Positions 48,712-57,372 of a stretch of DNA of 64,000 nt are shown here, piece by piece (position 1 is the first letter of the stretch; every line of letters starts with the position of its first letter). The notes beneath the pieces were generated by a model. That model ran no database searches. It was not told the DNA's origin and saw only the letters and a list, made by a program, of their open reading frames with translations. Where the stretch lies: positions 1-64,000 of the forward strand of contig JAWKRB010000038.1 in NCBI GenBank assembly GCA_041389885.1. The letters are read 5' to 3'. This DNA is from JAWKRB01 sp041389885. Lineage in GTDB: Bacteria > Myxococcota_A > Polyangia > Polyangiales > Ga0077539. The translations under genes and the position numbers were made by a program.

Positions 48712-49473
48712 TCAGCTCATCGGGGGCGGCGGTGGCGCGGGGATCACCGGCTGACGTCCCTCGAGCACGTCGGCGACGGCGAGGAGCACCTGGAGCACGG
48801 TCTCGGCGTAGTACACCCCGTAGCTCGGCCCCAGCGGGGACATCTCGAAGCGCACGGCGCCGTCGCCCCCGACGACGTGCACGTAGGTCATCGCGCAGAG
48901 CGCGCCCAGCGTCGGGGCGAGGGTGGGGCCCACCCTGGGGTCGGCCGCGTAGAGCTTGAGCGCCTGGTCGAGGAGACCCTGGCCGAAGGTGCTCTCCGGG
49001 AGCGGCGTCTTGCGCTCGGTGACGAGGTACTGGTTCTCGGTGCGCAGGGTGATCTCGAAGGGCGGGAAGGCCGCGCGCACGCCTACGGTGAGGGCGCAGC
49101 GGTAGTGACGGGTGTACGTGATCTCGATGATCCCGCGCTCGATGTGGGTCTGGTCGTAGAACTCGAAGCGCACCGGGTGATCGCGGTGCACGCCCTCCAT
49201 GCGCGCCGTGTGCGCGGGGGTGTCGGCGCTCATGCCGGCGATGGGGGGCGCGTGCGAGGCGACCTCGGCGTCGCGGCTGTTGATGAACAGGTTGTAGCTC
49301 GGGTCACCCTCGAGCATCTGGAGCTGCCAGCGCTGGGACAGCACCCCGAGGCCGTACTGGGGATTGTCCTGCAGCATGGTCGCTCGGGCCTTCATGCCGC
49401 GCGCGTACATGAACGCCACCACCACCAGCATGACCAGCGGGAGGAGATAGGTCTGGATCGGCACTCCGTTCAT
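48712..49473 (-). CDS. Membrane-anchored protein, first gene of the vWA operon, unknown
   Basis: This 253-residue protein starts at the ATG at 49473. One N-terminal helix (IQTYLLPLVMLVVVAFMYA) is followed by a cytoplasmic or periplasmic soluble domain (about 40-235). That domain has strand-helix character (RFEFYDQTHIERGIIEITYT, AAFPPFEITLRTENQYLVTE, FGQGLLDQALKLYAADPRVG, TYVHVVGGDGAVRFEM) and ends in a poly-Pro tail. No family is recognised. Together with the next two genes it forms a unit with one-base gap and four-base overlap. It is divergent from ctpA across 48 bases. Confidence 0.75.
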   Translation of the reverse strand: MNGVPIQTYLLPLVMLVVVAFMYARGMKARATMLQDNPQYGLGVLSQRWQLQMLEGDPSYNLFINSRDAEVASHAPPIAGMSADTPAHTARMEGVHRDHPVRFEFYDQTHIERGIIEITYTRHYRCALTVGVRAAFPPFEITLRTENQYLVTERKTPLPESTFGQGLLDQALKLYAADPRVGPTLAPTLGALCAMTYVHVVGGDGAVRFEMSPLGPSYGVYYAETVLQVLLAVADVLEGRQPVIPAPPPPPMS

Positions 49474-49499
49474 GCGCCGGAGGCTATTCGCTGTCGGTT

Positions 49500-49515
49500 G
49501 GGGAGTACACTCCCC
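49500..49515. promoter_or_regulatory. Operator-like inverted repeat in the divergent vWA/ctpA spacer
   Basis: GGGGAGT, AC, ACTCCCC gives perfect 7-bp arms. The site ends six bases before the ctpA ATG (49522) and begins 26 bases from the start of the opposite gene. A bound regulator, or an RNA hairpin covering the ctpA ribosome-binding site, could control both directions. It is the only notable element in the 48-base spacer. Confidence 0.5.
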
Positions 49516-49521
49516 GCACCT

Positions 49522-50904
49522 ATGACTTCGACCGTGGCGCCCCGGGGCGCACGCAGCACCTCGCTCCTCCGCGGCGTCGCCGTCGCCTGCGCCCTCGCGG
49601 CGAGCTTCGGCGGCGGCGCGCTCTTCGCGCAACGGGCCTCCGCCGACCCCCCCAGGGCCTCGCCCTACCGCCGCCTGGGCGTGCTCTCGCAGGTGATGGC
49701 GCACATCGAGAACAGCTACGTCGACCCGGTGGACGAAGACCGCCTGGTCGACGGCGCGATCCGGGGGATGGTGGCCTCCCTCGACCCGCACTCGTCGTAC
49801 CTGAACCCCGAGGAGTACGCGCTGCTCGAGAGCGACACCGCGGGCGAGTTCGGCGGCGTGGGCGTCGAGATCGACGCGCGCGGCGACTACCTCACGGTGA
49901 TCTCCCCCATCCCGAATTCTCCCGCGGCGCGGGCGGGGGTGAGGGCCGGCGACGAGCTGATCTCCATCGAGGGCCGCGACGCGCGGGGACTCGACGTCGA
50001 CGACGCCGTGCGACGCATGCGCGGCGCCGCGGGCACCCGGGTGCGCGTGGTGTTTCGACGGCGCGGGGTGGCCGAGCCCATTCGCCTCACCCTGGTGCGC
50101 GAGGTGGTGCGGGTGAGCAGCGTCGAGTCGCGGCTGCTCCCCGAGCGGGTGGCGTACATCGCCCTCAAGGCCTTTCAGGACCGGGCGAGCGTCGAGGTCG
50201 ACCGCGCGCTCGACGCCCTCACGCGCAGCGCGGGGGGGCCCCTGCGGGGCCTCGTGCTCGACCTGAGGAACAACCCCGGAGGGCTCCTCGACGAGGCGGT
50301 GTTCGTGGCGGATGAGTTCCTCGCCTCGGGGGTGATCGTCTCGACCCGCGGGCGCGACGGCACCGCGCAGGACGAGGCGCGCGCGCACGCCGCGGGCACG
50401 CGGCCGAACTTTCCCATCGTGGTGCTGGTGAACGAGTACAGCGCGAGCGCCGCGGAGATCCTCGCCGGCGCGCTGCAGGACCACCGCCGCGCGACCCTCG
50501 TGGGCACCCGCACCTTCGGCAAGGGCAGCGTGCAGTCGGTCATCGACCTCGCCGACGGCGGCGCGCTCAAGCTCACCATCGCGCGGTACTTCACCCCGTC
50601 GGGGCGGAGCATCCAGGCGCAGGGCATCGCCCCCGACGTGCAGGTCGAGCAGGTCGAGCTGCCTGAGGCGCCCGCGTCAGGGAGCTCCACGGCGCCCGAG
50701 CGGGAGCGCGACCTCGACCAGCACCTCCCCAACGGCGAGGGGGGCGACGGCGCGCCCGCGGACGCGCCCGGCAGCGAGCTGCGCGACCTCCAGCTCAGGG
50801 TGGGGTACCAGGTGCTCCGCGGGCTCATCCGCGCCGCGCCCGCGACGGAGAGCCCTGCGCCGCAAGCACCTCGCGCGATTCGGAGCGGCGCGATCCAGGA
50901 GTGA
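49522..50904 (+). CDS. ctpA: C-terminal processing peptidase (CtpA/Prc family, S41)
   Basis: This is a 460-residue protein. The signal peptide or anchor (VAVACALAASFGGGALFA) is followed by a helical S41 N-domain (YVDPVDEDRLVDGAIRGMVA, then SLDPHSSYL). A PDZ domain follows (about 110-190; GVGVEIDARGDYLTVISPIP, then AARAGVRAGDELISIEG). The peptidase core (about 205-385) has DLRNNPGGLLDEAV, then EYSASAAEILAGALQD with nucleophile Ser309, and FGKGSVQSVIDL with Lys334. The 25-residue spacing equals that of E. coli Tsp. It cleaves proteins at their C-terminus in the periplasm. The C-terminal tail (about 390-460) is acidic and disordered. It may process some of the surface proteins encoded here; that is inference. 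Confidence 0.93.
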   Translation: MTSTVAPRGARSTSLLRGVAVACALAASFGGGALFAQRASADPPRASPYRRLGVLSQVMAHIENSYVDPVDEDRLVDGAIRGMVASLDPHSSYLNPEEYALLESDTAGEFGGVGVEIDARGDYLTVISPIPNSPAARAGVRAGDELISIEGRDARGLDVDDAVRRMRGAAGTRVRVVFRRRGVAEPIRLTLVREVVRVSSVESRLLPERVAYIALKAFQDRASVEVDRALDALTRSAGGPLRGLVLDLRNNPGGLLDEAVFVADEFLASGVIVSTRGRDGTAQDEARAHAAGTRPNFPIVVLVNEYSASAAEILAGALQDHRRATLVGTRTFGKGSVQSVIDLADGGALKLTIARYFTPSGRSIQAQGIAPDVQVEQVELPEAPASGSSTAPERERDLDQHLPNGEGGDGAPADAPGSELRDLQLRVGYQVLRGLIRAAPATESPAPQAPRAIRSGAIQE

Positions 50905-51033
50905 CGCGCGCCACGTGGCGGGTCCTTCACGCGAGCGCACCCCGCGAGTATGTTCGCCGAACTTTCGTGCTTGCGCGCGGTGCCGATGCCCTGCTCCCAC
51001 CGCGCCGCTTCGCCTCACAAGGAGATTCACCAG

Positions 51034-54000
51034 ATGACCAGGATGCGTTGGTTGGCGCTCGCGTGCGCGCTCGCTGTCGGAGTCGGCTGTAGCACCGGCG
51101 AGCCCCTGCCCGCGGACGACGCCGGCTTCTTCAAGGACGACGTCGTCTTCGAGCAGGACACGGGCTTCGAATTCGACAGCGGACCCCGCTGCCAGGACCC
51201 CCTCGCCGAGTGCGAGGGCACCTGCGTGGACCTCCAGGCCAACCCCAACCACTGCGGCGTCTGCGGCAACGCGTGCACCGCGGGGCAGTCGTGCGTGAGC
51301 GGCGCGTGCTCGGCGATGATGCGCGGCTGCGCCGACGGCGAGACCGACTGCGGCGGCCTCTGCGTGAACACCACGAACGACGCCCAGAACTGCGGCGCCT
51401 GCGGCAGCGCGTGCGGCGCCGGGCAGAGCTGCGTGGGCGGCGCGTGCATGGCCCCGGCGACCTGCCCGAGCGGGCAGACCGACTGCGGCGGCGCCTGCGT
51501 CGACACCAACAGCGACAACCAGAACTGCGGCCGCTGCGGCGGCGTCTGCGGCGCGGGCGAGGCGTGCAACAGCGGCGCCTGCATGGCGACCACGACGTGC
51601 CCGGGCGGGCAGACGGCCTGCGCGGGCGTCTGCGTCGACACCGCGACCGACGTGGGCAACTGCGGCGCCTGCGGCGCGGCGTGCATGGCGGGCGAGAGCT
51701 GCGCCTCGGGGAGCTGCCGCGCGGCGGGGTGCCCCGGCGGGCAGACGAGCTGCGGCGGCGTCTGCGCCAACACCGCGACCGACACGGCCAACTGCGGCGC
51801 CTGCGGCCGGGCCTGCGGCGCGGGTCAGACCTGCTCGGCGGGGACCTGCGCCGGCGCCACGACCTGCGCCGCGCCGCTCACCCGCTGCGGCGACGCGTGC
51901 ACCGACACGAACACCGACCTCGCGAACTGCGGCCGCTGCGCGAACGCCTGCCCCTCGGGTCAGGTGTGCCGCGCCGGCGCCTGCCTGACCGACATGACCG
52001 CCTGTCCGACCGGCCAGACGAGCTGCGGCGGCGCGTGCGTCGACACCAACACCAGCGGGGCGCACTGCGGCGGCTGCGGCAACGCGTGCCCCACCGGCCA
52101 GACCTGCCGCTCGGGCGCCTGCGCGTGCTCGGGCTCGGGGCAGACGCTGTGCGGCAGGAGCTGCGTGAACACCCAGACCGACGCGTCGAACTGCGGCGCC
52201 TGCGGCAACGCCTGCGCGACGGGCTCGACCTGCGCGGCGGGCGTGTGCCAGCGCACCTGCCCCACCGGCCAGACGAGCTGCGGCGGCGCCTGCGTGAACA
52301 CCCAGACCGACGCGTCGAACTGCGGCGCCTGCGGCAACGCCTGCGCGATGGGTCAGAGCTGCTCCTCGGGCCGCTGCGGCTGCCCGACGGGCGAGACCTC
52401 GTGCACGACCGGCATGGTCACGGCCTGCGTGAACCTCCAGACGAACGCGTCGAACTGCGGGCGCTGCGGCACGGCCTGCGCGAGCGGCCAGCGGTGCACC
52501 GCGGGCGCCTGCGCCTGCCCCACGGGCACCTCGGTGTGCTCGGGGCGCTGCGTGAACTTTCAGACCGACGCCAACAACTGCGGCCGCTGCGGCAACGTGT
52601 GCCCCATGGGACAGACCTGCAGCGCGGCGGTGTGCCGCTCGACCACGGCGCCGGCCAACGACCAGCGCGCGGGCGCGACGACGATCTCGCTGACCTCCCC
52701 CTCGCAGACGCTCACGGCGAACACCGCGAACGCGCGGCACGACACCGACGGCGCCTGCGGGTGCACCGGCGGCAGCTCGCAGGACGTCTTCTACCGCTTC
52801 ACGCTCACCCAGCCCGAGTTCGTCTACGCCGACACCTTCGGCACGACCTGGGACACCTCGCTGTTCATCCAGAGCAGCACGGGCGCCAACGTCACGGCCT
52901 CGGGCGCGGGGCAGGTCGCCTGCAACGACGACGTGAACTCGGCGGGCTTCTGCACCGTCGGCGGCCTGCAGAGCCAGATCGCCCTCCGCCTCGCGGCGGG
53001 GACGTACTACCTCGTGGTCTCGGGCTGCGGCAACGGCACCGCGACGGTGCACTTTCAGCACCTCCCCGCGGGCAACGGCACCTCCGCGCGCCTCGGCGCC
53101 ACGGCCACCGCGTCGACGGTGCGCGGGACCACCTCGGGCACCGGCACCAGCACCGCGCCCAACTGCGGCTGCTCCGGCGGGCCTGAGAACGGCTACTTCT
53201 GGGTGACCTGCCCGAACTCGACGGCGACGCCCTTCTACGCGTCCTCCTGCGGCGGCGCGACGTGGGACACCGTGCTCGACCAGCGCAGCGCGGCGCGCGG
53301 CACCAGCGTGAGCGCGTGCAACGACGACACGGGCTTCACCTGCGGCACCCGCTCGACGCTCGTGTCGACGATCCCCGCGGGCGCGGGTCTCCACTCGCTC
53401 CTCGTCGACGGCTGCGGCTCCTCGGGCGCGGGCGCGTACACCGTGACCGTGGCCGCGGGCGCCTGCGCCTCGGGGCAGACCCGCTGCGCGACCTGCGTCG
53501 ACACGCAGACCGACGCGGCGAACTGCGGCGGCTGCAACCGCCAGTGCGCCGCGGGGCAGTTCTGCCGCGCGGGTGCGTGCACCGCCGCGCCGAGCAACGA
53601 CACCGTGTCGGGCGCGACGACGATCAACCTCGCGGCGGCCTCGCAGCTGCTGAGCGTCGACACCACCAACGCGCGCCACGACGTGAACGGAAGCTGCACG
53701 TGCACCGGCTCGACCACGAACCGCGACGTGTTCTTTCGCTTCACGCTCACCGCGCCGGAGATGGTCTACGCCGACACCATCGGCGCGAGCTGGGACACCG
53801 CCCTGGCCCTCTTGACCTCCACCGGCGGCAACATCTCCAGCGCGGGCATCACCAACGGCGCCACCTGCAACGACGACGGCGGGCTCTCGGGCTGCGCCAC
53901 GGGGCTGCAGTCGCAGGTGATGGCCTACCTCAACCCCGGGACCTACCTGCTGATGGTCTCGGGCTGCGGCTTCGGCACCGCCAGCGTGCGCTTTCAGCAC

Positions 54001-54387
54001 CTCCCCGTGGGCAACGACGCGCCGGTGCTGCTCACCGCGGCGACCAACCGCACCCTCGCGGGCACCACCAGCGGCACGGGCCGCGTGACGGGCACCTCGT
54101 GCCCCTCGACGAGCCCCGAAGACACCTACGTCTGGTACACCTGCCAGGGCGCCGCGGCGTCGACCTTCACCGCGTCCACCTGCGGCCGCGCGACGTGGGA
54201 CACGATCCTCGCGCAGCACTCGGCGGGCCGCTCGACGGTGCGCACCTGCGCCGACGACACCTGCGGCAGCGGGCTGCAGTCGTCGCTCACCAGCTCGATC
54301 CCCGCGGGGCCGGGCCTGCACGCGCTCTACGTCGACGGGTACAACGGCGCGAGCGGCGCCTACACCTTCCTCTACACCCGCCGCTAG
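51034..54387 (+). CDS. Giant Cys-rich repeat lipoprotein with two PPC-like domain pairs
   Basis: This 1117-residue protein starts at the ATG at 51034, with AAGGAG nine bases upstream. The signal ends in GVGC (lipobox) and a short acidic linker follows. Eleven consecutive Cys-rich units of about 42 residues come next, each with the TCPxGQTxCGGxCVDTxTDxxN core, then CGACGxAC and GQxCxxGxC. A twelfth unit lies further on. Two homologous domain pairs follow, each with a PPC-like (pre-peptidase C-terminal) strand set: NDQRAGATTISLTSPSQTLT, DVFYRFTLTQPEFVYADTFG, then TYYLVVSGCGNGTATVHF. No enzyme domain is present. It probably forms a long disulfide-stabilised surface stalk or adhesin. Confidence 0.88.
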   Translation: MTRMRWLALACALAVGVGCSTGEPLPADDAGFFKDDVVFEQDTGFEFDSGPRCQDPLAECEGTCVDLQANPNHCGVCGNACTAGQSCVSGACSAMMRGCADGETDCGGLCVNTTNDAQNCGACGSACGAGQSCVGGACMAPATCPSGQTDCGGACVDTNSDNQNCGRCGGVCGAGEACNSGACMATTTCPGGQTACAGVCVDTATDVGNCGACGAACMAGESCASGSCRAAGCPGGQTSCGGVCANTATDTANCGACGRACGAGQTCSAGTCAGATTCAAPLTRCGDACTDTNTDLANCGRCANACPSGQVCRAGACLTDMTACPTGQTSCGGACVDTNTSGAHCGGCGNACPTGQTCRSGACACSGSGQTLCGRSCVNTQTDASNCGACGNACATGSTCAAGVCQRTCPTGQTSCGGACVNTQTDASNCGACGNACAMGQSCSSGRCGCPTGETSCTTGMVTACVNLQTNASNCGRCGTACASGQRCTAGACACPTGTSVCSGRCVNFQTDANNCGRCGNVCPMGQTCSAAVCRSTTAPANDQRAGATTISLTSPSQTLTANTANARHDTDGACGCTGGSSQDVFYRFTLTQPEFVYADTFGTTWDTSLFIQSSTGANVTASGAGQVACNDDVNSAGFCTVGGLQSQIALRLAAGTYYLVVSGCGNGTATVHFQHLPAGNGTSARLGATATASTVRGTTSGTGTSTAPNCGCSGGPENGYFWVTCPNSTATPFYASSCGGATWDTVLDQRSAARGTSVSACNDDTGFTCGTRSTLVSTIPAGAGLHSLLVDGCGSSGAGAYTVTVAAGACASGQTRCATCVDTQTDAANCGGCNRQCAAGQFCRAGACTAAPSNDTVSGATTINLAAASQLLSVDTTNARHDVNGSCTCTGSTTNRDVFFRFTLTAPEMVYADTIGASWDTALALLTSTGGNISSAGITNGATCNDDGGLSGCATGLQSQVMAYLNPGTYLLMVSGCGFGTASVRFQHLPVGNDAPVLLTAATNRTLAGTTSGTGRVTGTSCPSTSPEDTYVWYTCQGAAASTFTASTCGRATWDTILAQHSAGRSTVRTCADDTCGSGLQSSLTSSIPAGPGLHALYVDGYNGASGAYTFLYTRR

Positions 54388-54418
54388 GCGTCGCGCCCCC
54401 TCCGAGGGGCCGCGGCGC
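54388..54418 (+). terminator. Strong GC hairpin immediately after the Cys-rich lipoprotein gene
   Basis: Starting at the base after the stop codon, GCG-T-CGCG-C-CCCCT pairs with AGGGG-C-CGCG-G-CGC around a CCG loop. That gives thirteen pairs including one G-T and one C-C mismatch. It has no U-tract, as is usual for such GC-rich genomes. A terminator or an mRNA-end stabiliser would fit. It ends 57 bases before the argB start. Confidence 0.45.
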
Positions 54419-54475
54419 GAGGTGATCTCGCCCCGGCCCTTCCCTCCGCCCCTCAAACATTCTAGAGAGCGCGAC

Positions 54476-55381
54476 GTGAACGACGCGATCGCGAAGGCCG
54501 ACGTGCTCCTCGAGGCGCTGCCGTACATCCGGCGGTTTCAGGGGCGAACGTTCGTCATCAAATACGGCGGCCACGCGATGATCGCGCCGGAGCTCAAGGA
54601 GAGCTTCGCCCGGGACATCTGCCTGCTGAAGTACATCGGCGTGAACGTCGTCGTGGTGCACGGCGGCGGGCCGCAGATCAGCGCGATGCTCAAGCGCTCC
54701 AGCGTCAGCTCGCGCTTCGTCGACGGACTCCGGGTCACCGACGACGCCACCATGGACGTGGTCGAGATGGTCCTCGCGGGCTCGATCAACCAGGACATCG
54801 TGTCGCTCATCTGCCGCCACGGCGGCCGGGCCGTGGGGCTCTCGGGCAAGGACGACGGCTTCATCCTCGCCGAGAAGCTCCCGCCCATCACCTCCAAGGA
54901 CGGCGAGGAGGTCGACATGGGCCGCGTCGGCGAGGTGCGCCAGGTGACCCCCGACGTGGTCGTCGAGCTCATGCGCGCGGGGTTCATCCCGGTGATCGCC
55001 CCCATCGGCGTCGACGAGCGGGGCAGCTCGCTCAACCTCAACGCCGACATCGCCGCGGGCAAGGTCGCCGAGGCCCTGCGCGCCGAGAAGCTGATCCTCC
55101 TGACGGACGTCGAGGGCGTGCGCGACGGCGCCGGCGAGCACGTCTCTTCGCTCTCGCGGGACCACGCCCGCGAGCTCATCGAGGGGCGCGTCATCGACGG
55201 CGGGATGATCCCCAAGGTCGAGTGCGCCCTCGAGGCCCTCGAGGCTGGGGTGCGCAAGGCCCACATCGTCGACGGCCGCACGCCCCACGTGGTGCTCCTC
55301 GAGATCTTCACCGACGAGGGCGTGGGCACCGAGATCGTGCGCACGCGCCGCGAGGGGCGCGACGCGAAGAGCCGGGGCTGA
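54476..55381 (+). CDS. argB: Acetylglutamate kinase
   Basis: This 301-residue protein matches the usual size of ArgB. The start GTG 54476 gives MNDAIAKADVLLEALPYIRR, the N-terminal helix seen in arginine-sensitive hexameric enzymes. Diagnostic motifs are FVIKYGGHAM (phosphate-binding Lys), VVVVHGGGPQISAML (substrate Gly loop), RVTDDATMDVVEMVL and the ATP-side LILLTDVEGV. It phosphorylates N-acetyl-L-glutamate in arginine biosynthesis. No other arg gene is in the window. It is convergent with the next gene, with six bases between stops. Confidence 0.95.
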   Translation: MNDAIAKADVLLEALPYIRRFQGRTFVIKYGGHAMIAPELKESFARDICLLKYIGVNVVVVHGGGPQISAMLKRSSVSSRFVDGLRVTDDATMDVVEMVLAGSINQDIVSLICRHGGRAVGLSGKDDGFILAEKLPPITSKDGEEVDMGRVGEVRQVTPDVVVELMRAGFIPVIAPIGVDERGSSLNLNADIAAGKVAEALRAEKLILLTDVEGVRDGAGEHVSSLSRDHARELIEGRVIDGGMIPKVECALEALEAGVRKAHIVDGRTPHVVLLEIFTDEGVGTEIVRTRREGRDAKSRG

Positions 55382-55387
55382 CCGCCC

Positions 55388-56389
55388 TCAGGCCAGCGCG
55401 CGGCGCAGCGGCTCGCCGTCGAAGAGCCCGGCGATGTCGCCCGGCGGCAGCATCCCGAGGCCCTGGGCGTCGCGCACCATGCGCCCCACGCTCGCCGGGA
55501 GCGGGTCGAGGGTGAAGCGCATCCGCGTCGCCGCCCGCGCGAGGATCGCCGCCGAGAGCTCGACCCGCGTGAGCGCCCGAATCGCGTCGCGAAGCCGCGG
55601 GAGCCCCGCGAGGCGGTCGCGCTCGGCGGCCTCGACCTCGGCGTGCACCATGCGCAGCAGCCGCGCGAGGTTGTCGGGCGCGGCGGCCGCGTAGCGCGGG
55701 TGCGCCACCAGCACCGCCGACGCGAAGGACCCCTGCGGCCAGAGCGCGCGCTCGTCGACGAGCACCCGCGCCCCCAGCGCCTCGAGCCGCGAGACCCAGG
55801 GCTCGGGGAGCCACGCCCCGTCGAGGTGGCCGCGCTGAAAGAGCGACGCGATGTGGGCGCTCGCGGTGTTGGCGATGCGCACCTCGCCGCCCGAGGCGGA
55901 GTCGCGAAGCCCGTTCGCTCGGAGGTAGCGGCGGAGCGCGACGTCCTGGCTGCTGCCGAGCTGCGGCGTGCCGACGGTCTTGCCGCGCAGGTCGCGGGCG
56001 CCGCGAACCCCGGCGCCCGGCCGCACGACCAGCGCCGAGCCCCCGGAGCACACGCCCGACAGCACCCGCAGCGCTCGCCCCCGCGACCGGAGAAAGTGCG
56101 TCGCCGCGGGCAGCGGGCCCACCAGGCACGCGTCGATCGAGCGCGTCGACAGCGCCGTCATCGCCTCGGGGCCGGCGTTGAAGATCGCCGTCTCGACCCG
56201 CACGCCGGGCAGCCCCGCCGCGAGCCGCCCCGAGGCCGCGAGGGTCAGCGCCGGCGCGTGCGCCACGCTCGCGAAGAAGCCCAGCCGGAGCACCCCCGGC
56301 GCCTCGGCCCGCGGCCGGCACCCCGCCGCCGCCAGCAGCGGGAGCGCGAGCGCCTGACGTCGGCTCAGGGAATCTATCAGTCTGGACAC
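55388..56389 (-). CDS. Solute-binding lipoprotein of the NMT1/aliphatic-sulfonate family
   Basis: This 333-residue protein starts at GTG 56389. The N-terminus has LSRRQALALPLLAAAGC, a twin-Arg motif and lipobox, so Tat-dependent lipoprotein export is likely. The periplasmic-binding-protein fold shows LRLGFFASVAHAPALTLAAS ('g.f....ha.a...'), NAGPEAMTALSTRSIDACLV, then GPLPAA, and KTVGTPQLGSSQDVALRRYL. FQRGHLDGAWLPEPWVSRLE is the typical 'G.iDaa...EPw'. These features match the SsuA/TauA/NMT1 group that binds sulfonates, nitrate or thiamin precursors. No permease or ATPase gene is adjacent, so it is an orphan binding protein. Confidence 0.88.
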   Translation of the reverse strand: MSRLIDSLSRRQALALPLLAAAGCRPRAEAPGVLRLGFFASVAHAPALTLAASGRLAAGLPGVRVETAIFNAGPEAMTALSTRSIDACLVGPLPAATHFLRSRGRALRVLSGVCSGGSALVVRPGAGVRGARDLRGKTVGTPQLGSSQDVALRRYLRANGLRDSASGGEVRIANTASAHIASLFQRGHLDGAWLPEPWVSRLEALGARVLVDERALWPQGSFASAVLVAHPRYAAAAPDNLARLLRMVHAEVEAAERDRLAGLPRLRDAIRALTRVELSAAILARAATRMRFTLDPLPASVGRMVRDAQGLGMLPPGDIAGLFDGEPLRRALA

Positions 56390-56478
56390 TGAGTTCAGAA
56401 TAGTAGAGCGAGATGGGTTTGTCGACGGGTCTCTGAGCCGCTCCTCGCGCCGGGGGCGAGCGTGTAGGCTCCCGCGCC

Positions 56479-57300
56479 GTGAAGGTTCACCACATCAGCT
56501 GCGCGACGATGTGTCCCCTGGGACGCTCGTGGGTCAACGGGGACGGCGGGCTCTTCGAGCGGGGGGAGATGTGCGCGCACTGCCTGCTCATCGAGACGCC
56601 CGCCAGCGGGCTCGTGCTGGTCGACACGGGCGTCGGCACCGACGACCTGCGCGACCCGGCCGGCCGCCTCGGCGGCCCCTTCACCTTCGTCACGGGACTG
56701 CGCCGCGACGCGCCCACGGCCCTCGACCACGTGAGGCGCCTGGGCTTCTCGCCCGCCGACGTGCGGCACGTCGTGGTGACCCACCTCGACCTCGACCACG
56801 CCGGCGGCCTCCCTGATTTTCCCCACGCGGCGGTGCACGTACACGACGACGAGCGCGCCGCGGCGCTGCGCCCCTCGGGCATGGAGCGCGAGCGGTACCG
56901 CCGGTGCCATTTCGCGCACGCGCCGCAGTGGCAGGGCTACCGGGCCCAGGGCGCGCCGTGGCGGGGCTTCGCCTGCGCGCGCGAGCTGCCGGGGCTGCCG
57001 CCCGAGATCCTCGCGCTGCCGCTCCCCGGGCACACCCGCGGCCACGCCTGCGTCGCGGTCGAGACCGGCGCGGTGACCCTCGTGCACTGCGGCGACGCGT
57101 TCTTTCACCGGAGCGTGGTCGACCCCGCGGCGCCCCTGATCCCCCGGGGCCTCGCCGGCTTCGAGCGCCTCGTGGCGGTCGACTACGCGAAGGTGCGGCA
57201 GAACCACGCGAGGCTCCGCGCGCTGGCGGCGGAGGGGGGCGACTCGCTGCGGGTCTTCTGCGCCCATGACGACGTGCAGCTGAGGGCGCTGGCCTCGTAG
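56479..57300 (+). CDS. Metallo-beta-lactamase-fold hydrolase, lactonase-like
   Basis: This 273-residue protein starts at GTG 56479. The fold's metal motif HLDLDHAGG (residues 102-110, HxDxDH) is complete. LPLPGHTRGHACVAVE carries the third His, VHCGDAFFHR the bridging Asp, and CAHDDVQL the last His. The N-terminal MCPLGRSWVNGDGGLF, then CAHCLLIE resembles N-acyl-homoserine-lactone lactonases and related AttM/AiiA-like enzymes. Lactonase activity toward quorum signals is therefore possible but not proven. It has no signal peptide, so it is cytosolic. It is divergent from the solute-binding protein gene across 89 bases. Confidence 0.88.
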   Translation: MKVHHISCATMCPLGRSWVNGDGGLFERGEMCAHCLLIETPASGLVLVDTGVGTDDLRDPAGRLGGPFTFVTGLRRDAPTALDHVRRLGFSPADVRHVVVTHLDLDHAGGLPDFPHAAVHVHDDERAAALRPSGMERERYRRCHFAHAPQWQGYRAQGAPWRGFACARELPGLPPEILALPLPGHTRGHACVAVETGAVTLVHCGDAFFHRSVVDPAAPLIPRGLAGFERLVAVDYAKVRQNHARLRALAAEGGDSLRVFCAHDDVQLRALAS

Positions 57301-57372
57301 GGTGGGCGCCCTGCGGAGGTGCGGGCCGGGGGCGAAGTGCGGTACGAACGAGGGCATCGAGGTGGTGCCCCC

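Noticed and set aside
54388..54475. Arginine-related leader or riboswitch before argB
   Set aside because: Only the strong GC hairpin is present, directly attached to the previous stop. No ARG-box-like or leader-peptide pattern is visible.
50677..54528. A 1283-codon open frame on the minus strand, antisense to the Cys-rich lipoprotein
   Set aside because: Composition is Arg/Ala/Gly/Val filler that follows from the repeat on the other strand. It has no motif, signal or plausible start. The sense strand has a lipobox, a ribosome-binding site and repeat domains.
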